Shown: in pieces, positions 1-8,338 of the stretch
How the letters are laid out: every line of letters begins with the position of its first letter
How positions within the stretch are numbered: the stretch's first letter is position 1
NCBI RefSeq assembly: GCF_050038885.1
Contig: NZ_CP143624.1
Location: 3,968,001-4,032,000, forward strand
Length of the DNA: 64,000 nucleotides
Reading direction: 5' to 3'
Source: Myxococcus flavus
GTDB taxonomy: Bacteria > Myxococcota > Myxococcia > Myxococcales > Myxococcaceae
Notes under the pieces: model-generated
What the model saw: the letters and a program-made list of their open reading frames with translations, nothing else
What the model was told of the DNA's origin: nothing
The model's database searches: none
Made by a program: the position numbers and the translations under genes

Positions 1-1118
<1,118 letters not shown>

Positions 1119-1164
1119 CGTGATGTTCCTTCGTTTGACCTTTTCGAGTCGGCCGTATGCGGGT

Positions 1165-1177
1165 CGGTACGATACCG
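1165..1177. promoter_or_regulatory. Inverted repeat upstream of the inositol-phosphate synthase gene
   Basis: CGGTA-CGA-TACCG is a perfect 5-bp dyad with a 3-nt centre, 47 bp upstream of the start codon at 1118. Its position in the presumed promoter region makes it a possible operator. No regulator can be named, and a short dyad can occur by chance. Confidence 0.2.
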
Positions 1178-1365
1178 GTCGTGCATGCGGAAAATCTCGA
1201 AAGCGGATGGTTGATACTCTAAAGCGTTCGTCACTTCAACGTCATGAGCGTCGCGGCTCTTACCACCCGAAGGCGCCGCACTCATGGATCAGGCCAGCCT
1301 CAGGTACAAGGCGAGCAGATCGACGCTGTCAGAGAAACACCAGGTCGTCAGAAGGACGACATCCA

Positions 1366-1380
1366 CGGCACACTCCTTGG
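1366..1380 (+). promoter_or_regulatory. Possible sigma-54-type (-24/-12) promoter
   Basis: CGGCAC, five bases, then TTGG resembles the consensus TGGCAC-N5-TTGC. The -24 GG is present but the -12 GC is GG, so this is an imperfect match. It would start a transcript near 1391, directly upstream of two stem-loops. Confidence 0.2.
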
Positions 1381-1387
1381 TTGGGGC

Positions 1388-1413
1388 GGCATGGGTTTCT
1401 TTGGACCCATGCC
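1388..1413. repeat. 9-bp perfect inverted repeat (stem-loop)
   Basis: GGCATGGGT (1388-1396) pairs perfectly with ACCCATGCC (1405-1413) across an 8-nt loop. It lies in a 397-bp gene-free gap between two reverse-strand genes. It could fold in RNA from either strand. No T-tract follows, so it is not a classic terminator. Confidence 0.6.
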
Positions 1414-1491
1414 ACATGGGCGATGAGGAAGGTGTCAGTGGGAGAAGCCGGGACGGGTGCCTGATGAGGCGCCGTCCCACCCCCTTTATAT
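1391..1491 (+). ncRNA. Candidate small RNA, about 100 nt, ending in a terminator-like hairpin
   Basis: The gap 1119-1515 contains no convincing protein gene: open frames there are short and lack ribosome sites. On the forward strand a weak sigma-54-like promoter at 1366-1380 would start RNA near 1391. That RNA would contain part of the stem-loop at 1388-1413 and end in a GC-rich hairpin (1450-1478) followed by CTTTATAT. Promoter, fold and terminator in that order are the layout of a free-standing bacterial sRNA. Myxobacteria do have sigma-54-dependent sRNAs (Pxr), but identity with Pxr is not claimed. The hairpins could instead belong to the 3' ends of neighbouring transcripts. Confidence 0.25.
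1450..1491 (+). terminator. Terminator-like hairpin with short T-rich tail
   Basis: GGGACGG (1450-1456) pairs with CCGTCCC (1472-1478), and inner GCC pairs with GGC around a TGATGA loop with a small bulge. Downstream is ACCCCC then TTTATAT. The tail is T-rich only on the forward strand, yet no forward gene lies upstream, which supports a short forward RNA. Confidence 0.4.
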
Positions 1492-1515
1492 GGAGAGGAG
1501 GCTGGTCGGGCCCGC

Positions 1516-2043
1516 TCAGTGGGGCAGCGGGGCGCTGTCGTCCAGGTCGAGCTTCTGGTGGTCGCCGGGCGCGTAGGACGTGCCGGTGAGGGCGGCCTTC
1601 ACCATGCCGGCGAGCTGCACCATCCGGCTGCTCGGTGTGTCCCAGTACTCGGCCTTCTCCACCCGGACGCAGAGGAGAGCGAGCTCGGGATCATCCAGTC
1701 CGTCGGGGAACCAGGCCTTGAGGGTGGGGTTCCACAGCTCGCGGGCCTTCTCCTTGTCGCGCACCAGACGGCCGCGGCCGCTGACGGAGACATAGCGCTC
1801 GCGGCTCGGGTCCGAGTAGGCGAGGTTGACGTGGTGGTCGTGCGTCACCTCGTCGACCTTGGGCGAGTGCTCACGCGTGAAGAACCAGAGCTCGCCGTCG
1901 AAGTCGCGCTCGTGGGTCCACATGGGGCGGCTGCGGAGGCTGCCGTCCGCCTCCACGGTGGTCATCATCGCGACCTTGATGCCCTGGATGAAGTCGCCGA
2001 GGTGCTGGGCGACGTCCTGTGTGTCCTTCTGCTTCCTGGCCAT
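1516..2043 (-). CDS. Pyridoxamine 5'-phosphate oxidase family protein (general stress FMN-binding type)
   Basis: A 175-aa split-barrel flavin-binding protein of the PNPOx-like general stress group. These bind FMN or related cofactors and are not usually genuine pyridoxamine-phosphate oxidases. Visible features are the N-terminal helix (DVAQHLGDFIQGIKVAMMTT), SLRSRPMWTHERDFDGELWF as the cofactor-contact strand, VNLAYSDPSRERYVSVSGRG in the barrel, and the C-terminal KAEYWDTPSSRM motif characteristic of this subfamily. The ATG at 2043 is preceded by GGGAGG at 6-nt spacing; an open frame continues upstream, but its codons look non-coding. Expressed alone, divergent from the gene at 2168. Substrate unknown. 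Confidence 0.85.
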   Translation of the reverse strand: MARKQKDTQDVAQHLGDFIQGIKVAMMTTVEADGSLRSRPMWTHERDFDGELWFFTREHSPKVDEVTHDHHVNLAYSDPSRERYVSVSGRGRLVRDKEKARELWNPTLKAWFPDGLDDPELALLCVRVEKAEYWDTPSSRMVQLAGMVKAALTGTSYAPGDHQKLDLDDSAPLPH

Positions 2044-2167
2044 GGCTGCCTCCCTTGGGAGCACAAGGTAGGCAGCGCGGAGTCCGCCGGGCACAGGGCG
2101 GCGGGTTGGCCGCCGCCAGGGCAGCCGGGCGTGTGGTAGGTGGCCGAGCAGGAAAGCGAGGTATCGG

Positions 2168-2662
2168 ATGCTGAAGACGGCGTGGAACGAGTGGAGCCTC
2201 AAGGCGCTGCAGCTGGAGACGGCGGTGCTGGCGCTGGAGGAGATCGACCTGCCCGAGGAGATGCACGCGCTGCAGGAGGCAGCGGAGGAGAAGCTGCTGG
2301 CGCTGGCGCGTGCCTGGAAGGCCCGGCAGCCGCAGCGCGAGCCGCGCAAGTGGGAGAAGCAGACGCTGCCCGACGGCATGCCGCGCGACGCCGAGCTCCA
2401 GGACCTGGTCGAGGGCTTCAAGGAGGACGGCAAGTCGTGGACGCTGCTGCGCGCCACCAGCGACCACAAGGAGGTGGTGGAGACGGTGGTGTCGGAAGGC
2501 CGCGCCTGCATGGCCGCGGGCGGCGAGTACTACCTGGGCCAGTGGGACGCGAAGGAGTCCGTGCTGGAGGTGGGCCGCGACGACGAGGCGGACGAGCCGG
2601 GCACGGGCCTGGTGCTGGAGCCCACGGGCGAGCTCCAGTACACGCCGGACCCCGAGCTGTAG
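2168..2662 (+). CDS. Hypothetical acidic protein
   Basis: 164 residues, not recognised. The N-terminal third (residues 8-50) is strongly helical and glutamate/leucine-rich (LETAVLALEEIDLPEEMHAL), suggesting a coiled coil. The C-terminal half is a mixed acidic region ending GTGLVLEPTGELQYTPDPEL. Third codon positions are almost all G or C, and the frame has no disruption, supporting a real gene. The ATG follows a GAGG at modest distance. No signal peptide or membrane segment. Convergent with the aldo/keto reductase, stops 8 bp apart, and divergent from the PNPOx-like gene. Confidence 0.7.
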   Translation: MLKTAWNEWSLKALQLETAVLALEEIDLPEEMHALQEAAEEKLLALARAWKARQPQREPRKWEKQTLPDGMPRDAELQDLVEGFKEDGKSWTLLRATSDHKEVVETVVSEGRACMAAGGEYYLGQWDAKESVLEVGRDDEADEPGTGLVLEPTGELQYTPDPEL

Positions 2663-2669
2663 GGCGCCT

Positions 2670-3647
2670 TCAGCGCTGCAGCTCCTTCACGATGCGGGCG
2701 CGGAGCTTCTCGTCGGGCAGCCGGCCGAAGCCCGCCCGCACGTTGTCGGCCAGATGCGAGGGCTTGCTCGTGGCGGGCAGCGGGCAGTTCACCGCGGGGT
2801 GGCCGAGGATGAACTTGAGGAACACCTGCGCCCAGCTCGTGCAGTCGATGTCCGCGGCCCACCCGGGGAGGGGGCGGCCGCGCACGTGCTGGAAGAGGGA
2901 GCCGCTGGCGAAGGGCTGCATGACGAGCACCGCCACGCCATGCTCGGCGGCGGCGGGCAGCAGGCGCTTCTCCGCGTCGCGCTCCGCCACCGAGTAGGGC
3001 AGCTGCACGAAGTCCAGCTTCTCCTCGCGGATGAAGCGCTCCAGGTCGTCGAAGGCGCTGCGCGCGTAGTGCGTGACGCCGATGTAGCGGATGCGGCCCG
3101 CGGCCTTCCATTCACGCAGGACGGGCAGGTGTGCCCGCCAGTCCACCAGGTTGTGAATCTGCATCAGGTCCATGCGGCCGTGGCCCATGCGCCGGAGGGA
3201 CTCGCGCATCTGCGCAATCCCCTCGCTCTTTCCGGTGGTCCACACCTTGGTGGCCAGGAAGGGCTTCTTCGTCTCACCGAGCTTCTCCAGCAGCTCGCCC
3301 ACGACCTGCTCCGAGCGGCCGTACATGGGCGAGGAGTCGATGAGGCGCGCGCCCGAGTCCAGGAAGGCGCGGAGCACCTGGGCCAGGGGCTCGCGCTCTG
3401 CCGGGGCGGCATCGAAGGTCTGCCAGGTGCCAAGCCCGATGACGGGCAGGGCCTCGCCCGTGCTGGGGATGGGGCGTGTGAGCATCGCATCTCCTCGAGA
3501 GGGGGAAGGGGCGGCGGCCTTGCCCGTGGGCTTCGTGGTGGGCTGCGCGGCGGCGAGGCCGGGGAGGAGCAGGCCGCCCAGGGTCGCGGTGAGGACGTCG
3601 CGGCGGGACGGAGACTGTGGACTGCGGGCCGGAGCGCGGGAGGACAT
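2670..3647 (-). CDS. Tat-exported aldo/keto reductase
   Basis: 325 aa. An NADPH-dependent carbonyl reductase of the AKR superfamily. Residues 1-35 form a twin-arginine signal (SRRDVLTATLGGLLLPGLAAA), so the enzyme is probably exported folded to the periplasm. Mature-region landmarks are VIGLGTWQTFD, the catalytic-Tyr motif SSPMYGRSEQ, the lysine strand FLATKVW, the helix MDLMQIHNLVDW and the strand RYIGVTHYA. Residues Tyr, Lys and His of the catalytic set are present. The start at 3647 is chosen because it begins the Tat signal; no good ribosome site precedes it. The substrate is unknown. A 197-bp divergent region separates it from the repeat protein at 3845. Confidence 0.85.
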   Translation of the reverse strand: MSSRAPARSPQSPSRRDVLTATLGGLLLPGLAAAQPTTKPTGKAAAPSPSRGDAMLTRPIPSTGEALPVIGLGTWQTFDAAPAEREPLAQVLRAFLDSGARLIDSSPMYGRSEQVVGELLEKLGETKKPFLATKVWTTGKSEGIAQMRESLRRMGHGRMDLMQIHNLVDWRAHLPVLREWKAAGRIRYIGVTHYARSAFDDLERFIREEKLDFVQLPYSVAERDAEKRLLPAAAEHGVAVLVMQPFASGSLFQHVRGRPLPGWAADIDCTSWAQVFLKFILGHPAVNCPLPATSKPSHLADNVRAGFGRLPDEKLRARIVKELQR

Positions 3648-3742
3648 GGGCCGGCATGTTAGCGGCCCGGCGGTGGGCACTCGCGGGTGACGGCTGCGCG
3701 GGAGTGGACAGGTGACAGTTTCTGCCGACGGCGGTGTTCCCT

Positions 3743-3758
3743 TGGCACGAGCGGGGCG
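3743..3758 (+). promoter_or_regulatory. Possible sigma-54 promoter for the surface repeat protein
   Basis: TGGCACG at 3743-3749 is a perfect -24 element. Four bases later comes GGGCG, retaining the -12 GC (3756-3757) but not the usual TT before it. Predicted start near 3769, about 76 nt before the ATG at 3845. A plausible but unproven match. Confidence 0.25.
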
Positions 3759-3844
3759 GTGACGCCCCCCGGCGACTCCTCTGGCCCGGTGCCCGCGCAG
3801 TGCGGGCCGGGCCACTCTCGGAACAGTCCAGGAAGGTCCAGGCG

Positions 3845-5806
3845 ATGAATCGCAAGGTCTCGGTGTGCGCGGGGATGGTGGCGGCGGCGGTGGCGTTCTC
3901 GGCTTCGGCCGAGGAGAAGGTGGCTGGACAGGCCACGCAGGAGGCGCCTGGGCAGGTGGCGGCGGTCGATGGCCCGGGTACGGCCCGCACGATGAGCGCG
4001 TCGCCTGGCGTGGACGTGGCGGTCGTGGATGGCCTGGATGCGTCCCGCCTGCTGGCCGCGTCGCCTGGCGTGGAGGTGGCGGTCATTGATGGCCTGGATG
4101 CGTCCCGCCTGCTGGCCGCGTCGCCTGGCGTGGAGGTGGCGGTCATTGATGGCCTGGATGCGTCCCGCCTGCTGGCCGCGTCGCCTGGCGTGGAGGTGGC
4201 GGCCATTGATGGCCCGGATGCGTCCCGCCTGCTGGCCGCGCCTCCGTTGGAAAGTGTGGCGGAGAATCCAGCCGTGCCGCGGGCCGAGGCGCGCCCCACC
4301 CCGGTCGGCATCACGGCGGATGCGTCCGTGGCGGAGCAGCCTGCCTCGACCGGCAGCGCGCTGGACGAACCAAGGGCGGAGGCAAGGGATACCGCCGTGG
4401 CGGAGCAGCCTGCTTCGACCGGCGGCGCGGTGGACGCACCAAGGGCGGAGGCAAAGGCCACAGCCGTGGCGGAGCAGCCTGCTTCGACCAGCAGCGCGGT
4501 GGACGCACCAAATGCGGAGACAGCCAAGAGCACAGCCGTCGCGGTGGCGGACACTGCCCGCGGCGGTGAGGTGCGTGCATCCGAGCAAGCCGCGTCCTCG
4601 GCCGAGACGAAGTCGGAATCGGAATCGGACGCGAAGGAGGTGCACATCCCCTTCAGCTTCACCCTGGTGCCGGGCCTGAGCACGTCGGGGTTCCACACGA
4701 GCAACGTGGTCAACAACGTCTCCATCGGCCTGGTGTCGACCCACGCGAAGCGGGTGGACGGCGTGGCCATGTCGCTGGCCGGCAACTGGGTGGAGGACGG
4801 CGGACTGAGCGGCGCGCAGCTCGCGGTGGGCGCCAACGTGTCCCGAGGACCGGTGTCCGGCGCGCAGTTCTCCGTGGCCACCAACGTCTCGGGCGCGGAC
4901 CTGCTGGGCCTGCAGTCCACCGTGGGCGTCAACGTGGTGCGAGGGCACGCGGAAGGGGCGCAGCTCGCGGTGGGTGGCAACATCACGTCGGGCGCCGTGA
5001 ATGGCGCGCAGCTGGGCGTCGGCATCAACGTGGCGGGAGAGCGCCTGCTGGGGGCGCAGCTGGCGGTGGGCGCCAACATCGCCAGCGGGTCCGTGCATGG
5101 GCTCCAGGCGGCGGCGGGGCTCAACGTGGCGGGACAGATGAGCGGGCTGCAGATGTCCTCGGGCGTCAGCTACGCGCGGAGCCTCTCCGGGACACAGCTC
5201 TCCATCATCAACGTGGGCGGCGAGGTGGACGGCGCGCAGGTGGGCATCGTCAACGTCGCCAACAAGATTGCGGGCGCGCAGGTGGGCATCGTCAACGTGG
5301 CCCGCGAGTCGGAGGGCGAGGCGGTGGGCATCCTGAGCATCGTGGGGGGCGGCCAGGCCCACGTGGCGGCGTGGACCAGCGACGTGGCGCTCACCCACGT
5401 GGGGGTGAAGCTGGGCGGCCGCCACATCTACTCGCTGTTCACTGCGGGCTATAGCCCCTCCCTCGACGGAGAGCGCCGCCGCTACGTGCTGGGGGCAGGC
5501 CTGGGGGCCCACATCCCCGCGGGCCGCTTCTTCTTCGACGTCGACGTGACGAGCAGCACCCTCCATTCGCAAAAGCTCTTCGAGGACACCCACCATGTCC
5601 TGGGGCAGCTCCGGCTGACGGCGGGCTGGCAGGTGGCGCGCCGCTTCGCGGTGTTCGGCGGCGTCAGCGCCAACACGCTCGTCTCCTGGGACGGCAAGGA
5701 CCAGTGGCGGGAGCTGGGCATCGGTCCCGAGTGGAAGAGCGTGTCGGACGAGGGCCGCACCGTCGTGCGCATGTGGCCGGGCCTGCTCGCGGGTGTGCAG
5801 ATTTGA
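3845..5806 (+). CDS. LA_2272-type surface repeat protein with N-terminal tandem-repeat stalk
   Basis: 653 aa. A signal peptide (MNRKVSVCAGMVAAAVAFSASA) predicts export. Residues about 40-130 are five copies of a 20-residue unit ending in DASRLLAASPGVE; residues 160-235 are three 23-24-residue units starting VAEQPAST. From about 270, the domain begins HIPFSFTLVPGLSTSG and runs through many GAQLAVGANV / GAQVGIVNVA repeats of the LA_2272 surface repeat family, which should form a beta-structure. The C-terminus (RYVLGAGLGAHIPAG, RMWPGLLAGVQI) resembles outer-membrane strands. AAGGTCC precedes the ATG. Likely a cell-surface or outer-membrane protein; function unknown. The first two repeat arrays are near-identical at DNA level, so array length may vary between strains. 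Confidence 0.8.
   Translation: MNRKVSVCAGMVAAAVAFSASAEEKVAGQATQEAPGQVAAVDGPGTARTMSASPGVDVAVVDGLDASRLLAASPGVEVAVIDGLDASRLLAASPGVEVAVIDGLDASRLLAASPGVEVAAIDGPDASRLLAAPPLESVAENPAVPRAEARPTPVGITADASVAEQPASTGSALDEPRAEARDTAVAEQPASTGGAVDAPRAEAKATAVAEQPASTSSAVDAPNAETAKSTAVAVADTARGGEVRASEQAASSAETKSESESDAKEVHIPFSFTLVPGLSTSGFHTSNVVNNVSIGLVSTHAKRVDGVAMSLAGNWVEDGGLSGAQLAVGANVSRGPVSGAQFSVATNVSGADLLGLQSTVGVNVVRGHAEGAQLAVGGNITSGAVNGAQLGVGINVAGERLLGAQLAVGANIASGSVHGLQAAAGLNVAGQMSGLQMSSGVSYARSLSGTQLSIINVGGEVDGAQVGIVNVANKIAGAQVGIVNVARESEGEAVGILSIVGGGQAHVAAWTSDVALTHVGVKLGGRHIYSLFTAGYSPSLDGERRRYVLGAGLGAHIPAGRFFFDVDVTSSTLHSQKLFEDTHHVLGQLRLTAGWQVARRFAVFGGVSANTLVSWDGKDQWRELGIGPEWKSVSDEGRTVVRMWPGLLAGVQI
3961..4240 (+). 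repeat. 60-bp in-frame tandem repeat (about 5 copies)
   Basis: Unit of 60 bp (20 codons). Copies at 4081-4140 and 4141-4200 are identical; 4021-4080 differs at a few bases; 3961-4020 and 4201-4240 are more diverged. Zero-mutation neighbours indicate recent duplication by slippage or unequal exchange. Encodes repeats around DGLDASRLLAASPGVEVAV. Confidence 0.95.
4328..4537 (+). repeat. 69-bp in-frame tandem repeat (3 copies)
   Basis: Copies start GTGGCGGAGCAGCCTGC at 4328, 4397 and 4466, exactly 69 bp apart; the third is extended by 3 bp. Each encodes about 23 residues beginning VAEQPAST, rich in Ala, Glu and Pro and probably unstructured. Confidence 0.92.
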
Positions 5807-5863
5807 CGAGCCCCACCATGTTCATCCCAGGCGCCTCGTCGGAGGGGCGCCCGGGGGTGATGC

Positions 5864-6874
5864 GTGGAACGAAGCATGCGCGCCATGGTGCTGCGCGCCG
5901 CGGGGCAGCCCCTGTTCGAGTCACGGCTGCCCATCCCCCGTGCCGGCCTGGAGGAGCTACTGCTCCGCGTCCACGCCTGCGCGGTGTGCCGCACGGACCT
6001 GCACATCGTGGACGGGGAGCTGCCGCGGCCCAAGCTGCCGCTGGTGCTCGGCCATGAAATCGTGGCGACGGTGGAGGCGGCGGGCGAGCGGGCGACGGCC
6101 ATTCCGGTTGGCACGCGCGTGGGGGTGCCCTGGCTCGGCTGGACCTGCGGACGCTGCCGCTTCTGCGTGTCCGGCCGGGAGAACCTCTGTGCGCAGGCGC
6201 GCTTCACCGGCTATCAAATCGACGGGGGCTTCGCGGAGTTCACGGTGGCGCATCACCGCTTCTGCTTCCCGCTCCCGCCGGAGTACGCCGACGTCCACGC
6301 CGCCCCGCTGATGTGCGCGGGCCTCATCGGCTTTCGCAGCCTCCGCATGGCGGGCGCGGAGCGCCGCCGCTTGGGCCTCTACGGCTTCGGCGCGGCGGCG
6401 CACCTCATCATCCAGGTGGCGCGTCACCAGGGGCGGCGCGTCTTCGCCTTCACCCGGCCTGGCGACGCGGAGGGGCAGCGCTTCGCCCGGGAGCTGGGCG
6501 CGGAGTGGGCGGGCGGCTCGGAGGTGCTGCCTCCCGAGCCCCTGGACGCGGCCCTCCTCTTCGCGCCCGTGGGCGCGCTGGTGCCCGCGGCGCTGCGGGC
6601 GGTGGACAAGGCGGGCGTGGTGGTGTGCGGCGGCATCCACATGAGTGACATCCCCTCGTTCCCCTACGCGCTGCTGTGGGAGGAGCGGGTGGTGCGCTCG
6701 GTGGCGAACCTCACCCGGGCGGATGCGCTGGACTTCCTCGCGCTCGCGCCGCGCGTGCCGGTGCGCACCCAGGTGCAGGTCTTCCCCCTGTCCGCCGCGA
6801 ACGAGGCCCTCACCGCGCTCCGGCAGGGGAGGGTGCGAGGCGCGGCGGTGCTCGACCTGACCGCGCCTGCGTGA
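5864..6874 (+). CDS. Zinc-dependent alcohol dehydrogenase family protein
   Basis: 336 aa, medium-chain dehydrogenase/reductase. Landmarks: catalytic zinc site CAVCRTDLHIVDGELPRPK and LVLGHEIVA (Cys, His-Glu); structural zinc lobe CGRCRFCVSGRENLC with four cysteines; Rossmann segment LGLYGFGAAAHLIIQVA (a GxGxxx variant). Similar zinc-binding alcohol dehydrogenases of this subgroup (HEIVATVEAAGE..., FTGYQIDGGFAEFTVA) oxidise or reduce varied alcohols/aldehydes; the substrate here is unknown. The GTG at 5864 is preferred because GGGGGTGA lies at good distance; ATG 5876 is the alternative. Monocistronic between the surface protein and the hibernation-factor gene. Confidence 0.88.
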   Translation: MERSMRAMVLRAAGQPLFESRLPIPRAGLEELLLRVHACAVCRTDLHIVDGELPRPKLPLVLGHEIVATVEAAGERATAIPVGTRVGVPWLGWTCGRCRFCVSGRENLCAQARFTGYQIDGGFAEFTVAHHRFCFPLPPEYADVHAAPLMCAGLIGFRSLRMAGAERRRLGLYGFGAAAHLIIQVARHQGRRVFAFTRPGDAEGQRFARELGAEWAGGSEVLPPEPLDAALLFAPVGALVPAALRAVDKAGVVVCGGIHMSDIPSFPYALLWEERVVRSVANLTRADALDFLALAPRVPVRTQVQVFPLSAANEALTALRQGRVRGAAVLDLTAPA

Positions 6875-6943
6875 GCCAGCCAGGGACGGAGCAGGCGCCC
6901 GCCCACCGCCCGGCTCCATTGAGGCAAAACGCCACGCAACGCC

Positions 6944-6968
6944 TGCGGCGGTGTCCCAATCCGCCGCA
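6944..6968. terminator. 8-bp perfect stem-loop after the dehydrogenase gene
   Basis: TGCGGCGG (6944-6951) and CCGCCGCA (6961-6968) pair perfectly across 9 nt. It sits 70 bp past the stop at 6874. No U-tract follows, so it could be a transcript-end stabilising hairpin rather than an efficient intrinsic terminator. Confidence 0.35.
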
Positions 6969-7093
6969 AACACCGCGTGAAGTGAGCGGGCGGGCGACGG
7001 GATTTCGCGGGCCTGGCGCTGGCCGCGCAAATGCATCGGGAGGCAGGGCAACCCGATGCCCCCTCACCGGGGCACCACCACGCGAGGCGGACG

Positions 7094-7429
7094 ATGAACC
7101 GAGCGCTGCAAATCACCTATCGGGGCATGGAGACGAGCGAGGCCCTGAGCGAGTACATCCGCGACCACGCCGACAAGCTGGAGCAGTTCTACGACGGAAT
7201 CGTCGGGTGCCACGTGGTGGTGGAGGAGCCGCACCGGCACAAGCAGCGCGGCCGGCATTTCCACGTGCGGGTGGATGTGAGTGTGCCGGGACGGAACATC
7301 GTCGCCGCCCGGGACCCGGAGGCGCGCGACGGCCACGAGGACGCCTACCAGGCGGTGACGGATGCGTTCGACGCCGCCAGACGCCAACTCCAACACTACG
7401 CGGATGCCTTGCACTCGCACCATCGGTGA
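7094..7429 (+). CDS. Short ribosome hibernation factor (HPF/RaiA family)
   Basis: 111 aa. Binds the 30S subunit in the tRNA/mRNA channel and silences or dimerises ribosomes in starvation. The sequence reads straight through the family fold: LQITYRGMETSEALSEYIRD, helix DHADKLEQFYDGIVGCHVVV, and RGRHFHVRVDVSVPGRNIVA, then a final helix (DAYQAVTDAFDAARRQLQ). Length matches short HPF or YfiA-type proteins and it lacks the C-terminal dimerisation domain of long HPF. ATG 7094 has GAGGCGG upstream. Position just before the starvation-responsive red operon is notable but may be coincidental; about 140 bp separates them. Confidence 0.9.
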   Translation: MNRALQITYRGMETSEALSEYIRDHADKLEQFYDGIVGCHVVVEEPHRHKQRGRHFHVRVDVSVPGRNIVAARDPEARDGHEDAYQAVTDAFDAARRQLQHYADALHSHHR

Positions 7430-7565
7430 CGTCAGGCCTCACGCCCGCTTCATTCTCATCACAGACATTCAGTCGGGCGGTCGCGGGGCCCACCTTCCCA
7501 ACATTTGTCAATCAAACCCATGACAGACCTGGGGCGCTGAGCGCTATCGTGTGGCTTGTCACGCC

Positions 7566-7724
7566 ATGAAAGCCCAGCGCCACCAGGTGCTGCGGGTCGA
7601 CGCCGAGGACTTCCACCTCGTCACTGCCGCCGTCCACTCGACAGCCTCTCTCTTCCAGCCGGTCACGCCTCCTCGCGCGAGGGGCGGCCACGGGGTCTGG
7701 ATTTACCCGAGGGCGGTGCGATGA
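7566..7724 (+). CDS. Small ORF at the head of the red operon (52 aa)
   Basis: Encodes 52 residues from MKAQRHQVLRVDAEDFHLVT to VWIYPRAVR. Not recognised. Its TGA (7722-7724) overlaps the next gene's ATG (7721) in an ATGA arrangement, the same junction as seen between the following red genes, which argues for translational coupling and that it is translated. No clear Shine-Dalgarno precedes the ATG. No signal peptide or membrane helix. It could correspond to the first gene (redA) described for the M. xanthus red cluster, but that is not verified. Alternative: a leader with no product function, or an extended N-terminus of the next gene in another frame. Confidence 0.45.
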   Translation: MKAQRHQVLRVDAEDFHLVTAAVHSTASLFQPVTPPRARGGHGVWIYPRAVR

Positions 7725-8338
7725 CCCCCCCGGTGCGCAAGCGTGCGTGGCTGGTGCTGATGGGCGTCATCTGGGCGGGGGGCGTCACCGCGGGCTCGCT
7801 GGCCATGGCTCGCTACGCGCTCACGCCGGGCGAGTCACGGGAGCCCCCGGCGCGCTGGCCCGTCCGCTCCGGGCTGCCGCGGGTGGAGGGCCGCCCGACG
7901 CTGGTCATGCTGGCCCACCCGCGCTGCCCCTGCACGCGCGCCAGCCTGGGTGAGCTCTCCGTGGTGATGGCGAAGGCGCGGACGCGGCTGGACGCCTTCG
8001 TGCTCTTCCTCAAGCCCGAGGGGACGGAGCAGGACTGGGAGCAGGGCGAGCTGTGGCGCGCGGCGGCCGCGATTCCGGGTGTCACCGTCCTGCGCGACGC
8101 GGGCGGCGTCCTGGCCGAGGGCTTCGGCGCCGTCACCTCCGGCCAGGTGCTCGTCTATGACGCGGCGGGGGCGCTGCGCTTCAGCGGCGGCATCACCCCG
8201 GCGCGAGGCCACGCGGGGGACAACGCCGGCCGTGCGGCGGTGGAGGCGCTCCTGGACGAAGGGCCGGTGCTGGCGGAGCGGGCCGGGCACGCCGTCTATG
8301 GTTGCGCGCTCGAGAATCCGCGCGGGAGCGAGCCATGA
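7721..8338 (+). CDS. redB: Membrane-anchored thioredoxin-fold protein (RedB-like)
   Basis: 205 aa. One N-terminal transmembrane helix (residues 9-32, AWLVLMGVIWAGGVTAGSLA) anchors a periplasmic domain. The domain has thioredoxin-fold features: RPTLVMLAHPRCPCTRASLG with a CPC motif in place of the usual CxxC, GVTVLRDAGGVLAEGFGAVT, and QVLVYDAAGALRFSGGITPA. The single-residue CxC spacing makes classical disulfide exchange uncertain. It overlaps the preceding small ORF and the next kinase gene by ATGA, so it is in the red operon. The symbol follows the operon order published for M. xanthus and is an inference; its biochemical role is not established. Confidence 0.65.
   Translation: MTPPVRKRAWLVLMGVIWAGGVTAGSLAMARYALTPGESREPPARWPVRSGLPRVEGRPTLVMLAHPRCPCTRASLGELSVVMAKARTRLDAFVLFLKPEGTEQDWEQGELWRAAAAIPGVTVLRDAGGVLAEGFGAVTSGQVLVYDAAGALRFSGGITPARGHAGDNAGRAAVEALLDEGPVLAERAGHAVYGCALENPRGSEP

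Noticed and set aside
1391..1491. Identity with the Pxr sRNA
   Set aside because: Pxr lies in a different gene neighbourhood as far as known and the sequence could not be compared; only the general class is suggested.
3659..5596. 645-aa reverse open frame
   Set aside because: It mirrors the repeat protein in another frame, is His/Arg-rich, and has no ribosome site; the forward frame has a signal peptide and a known family.
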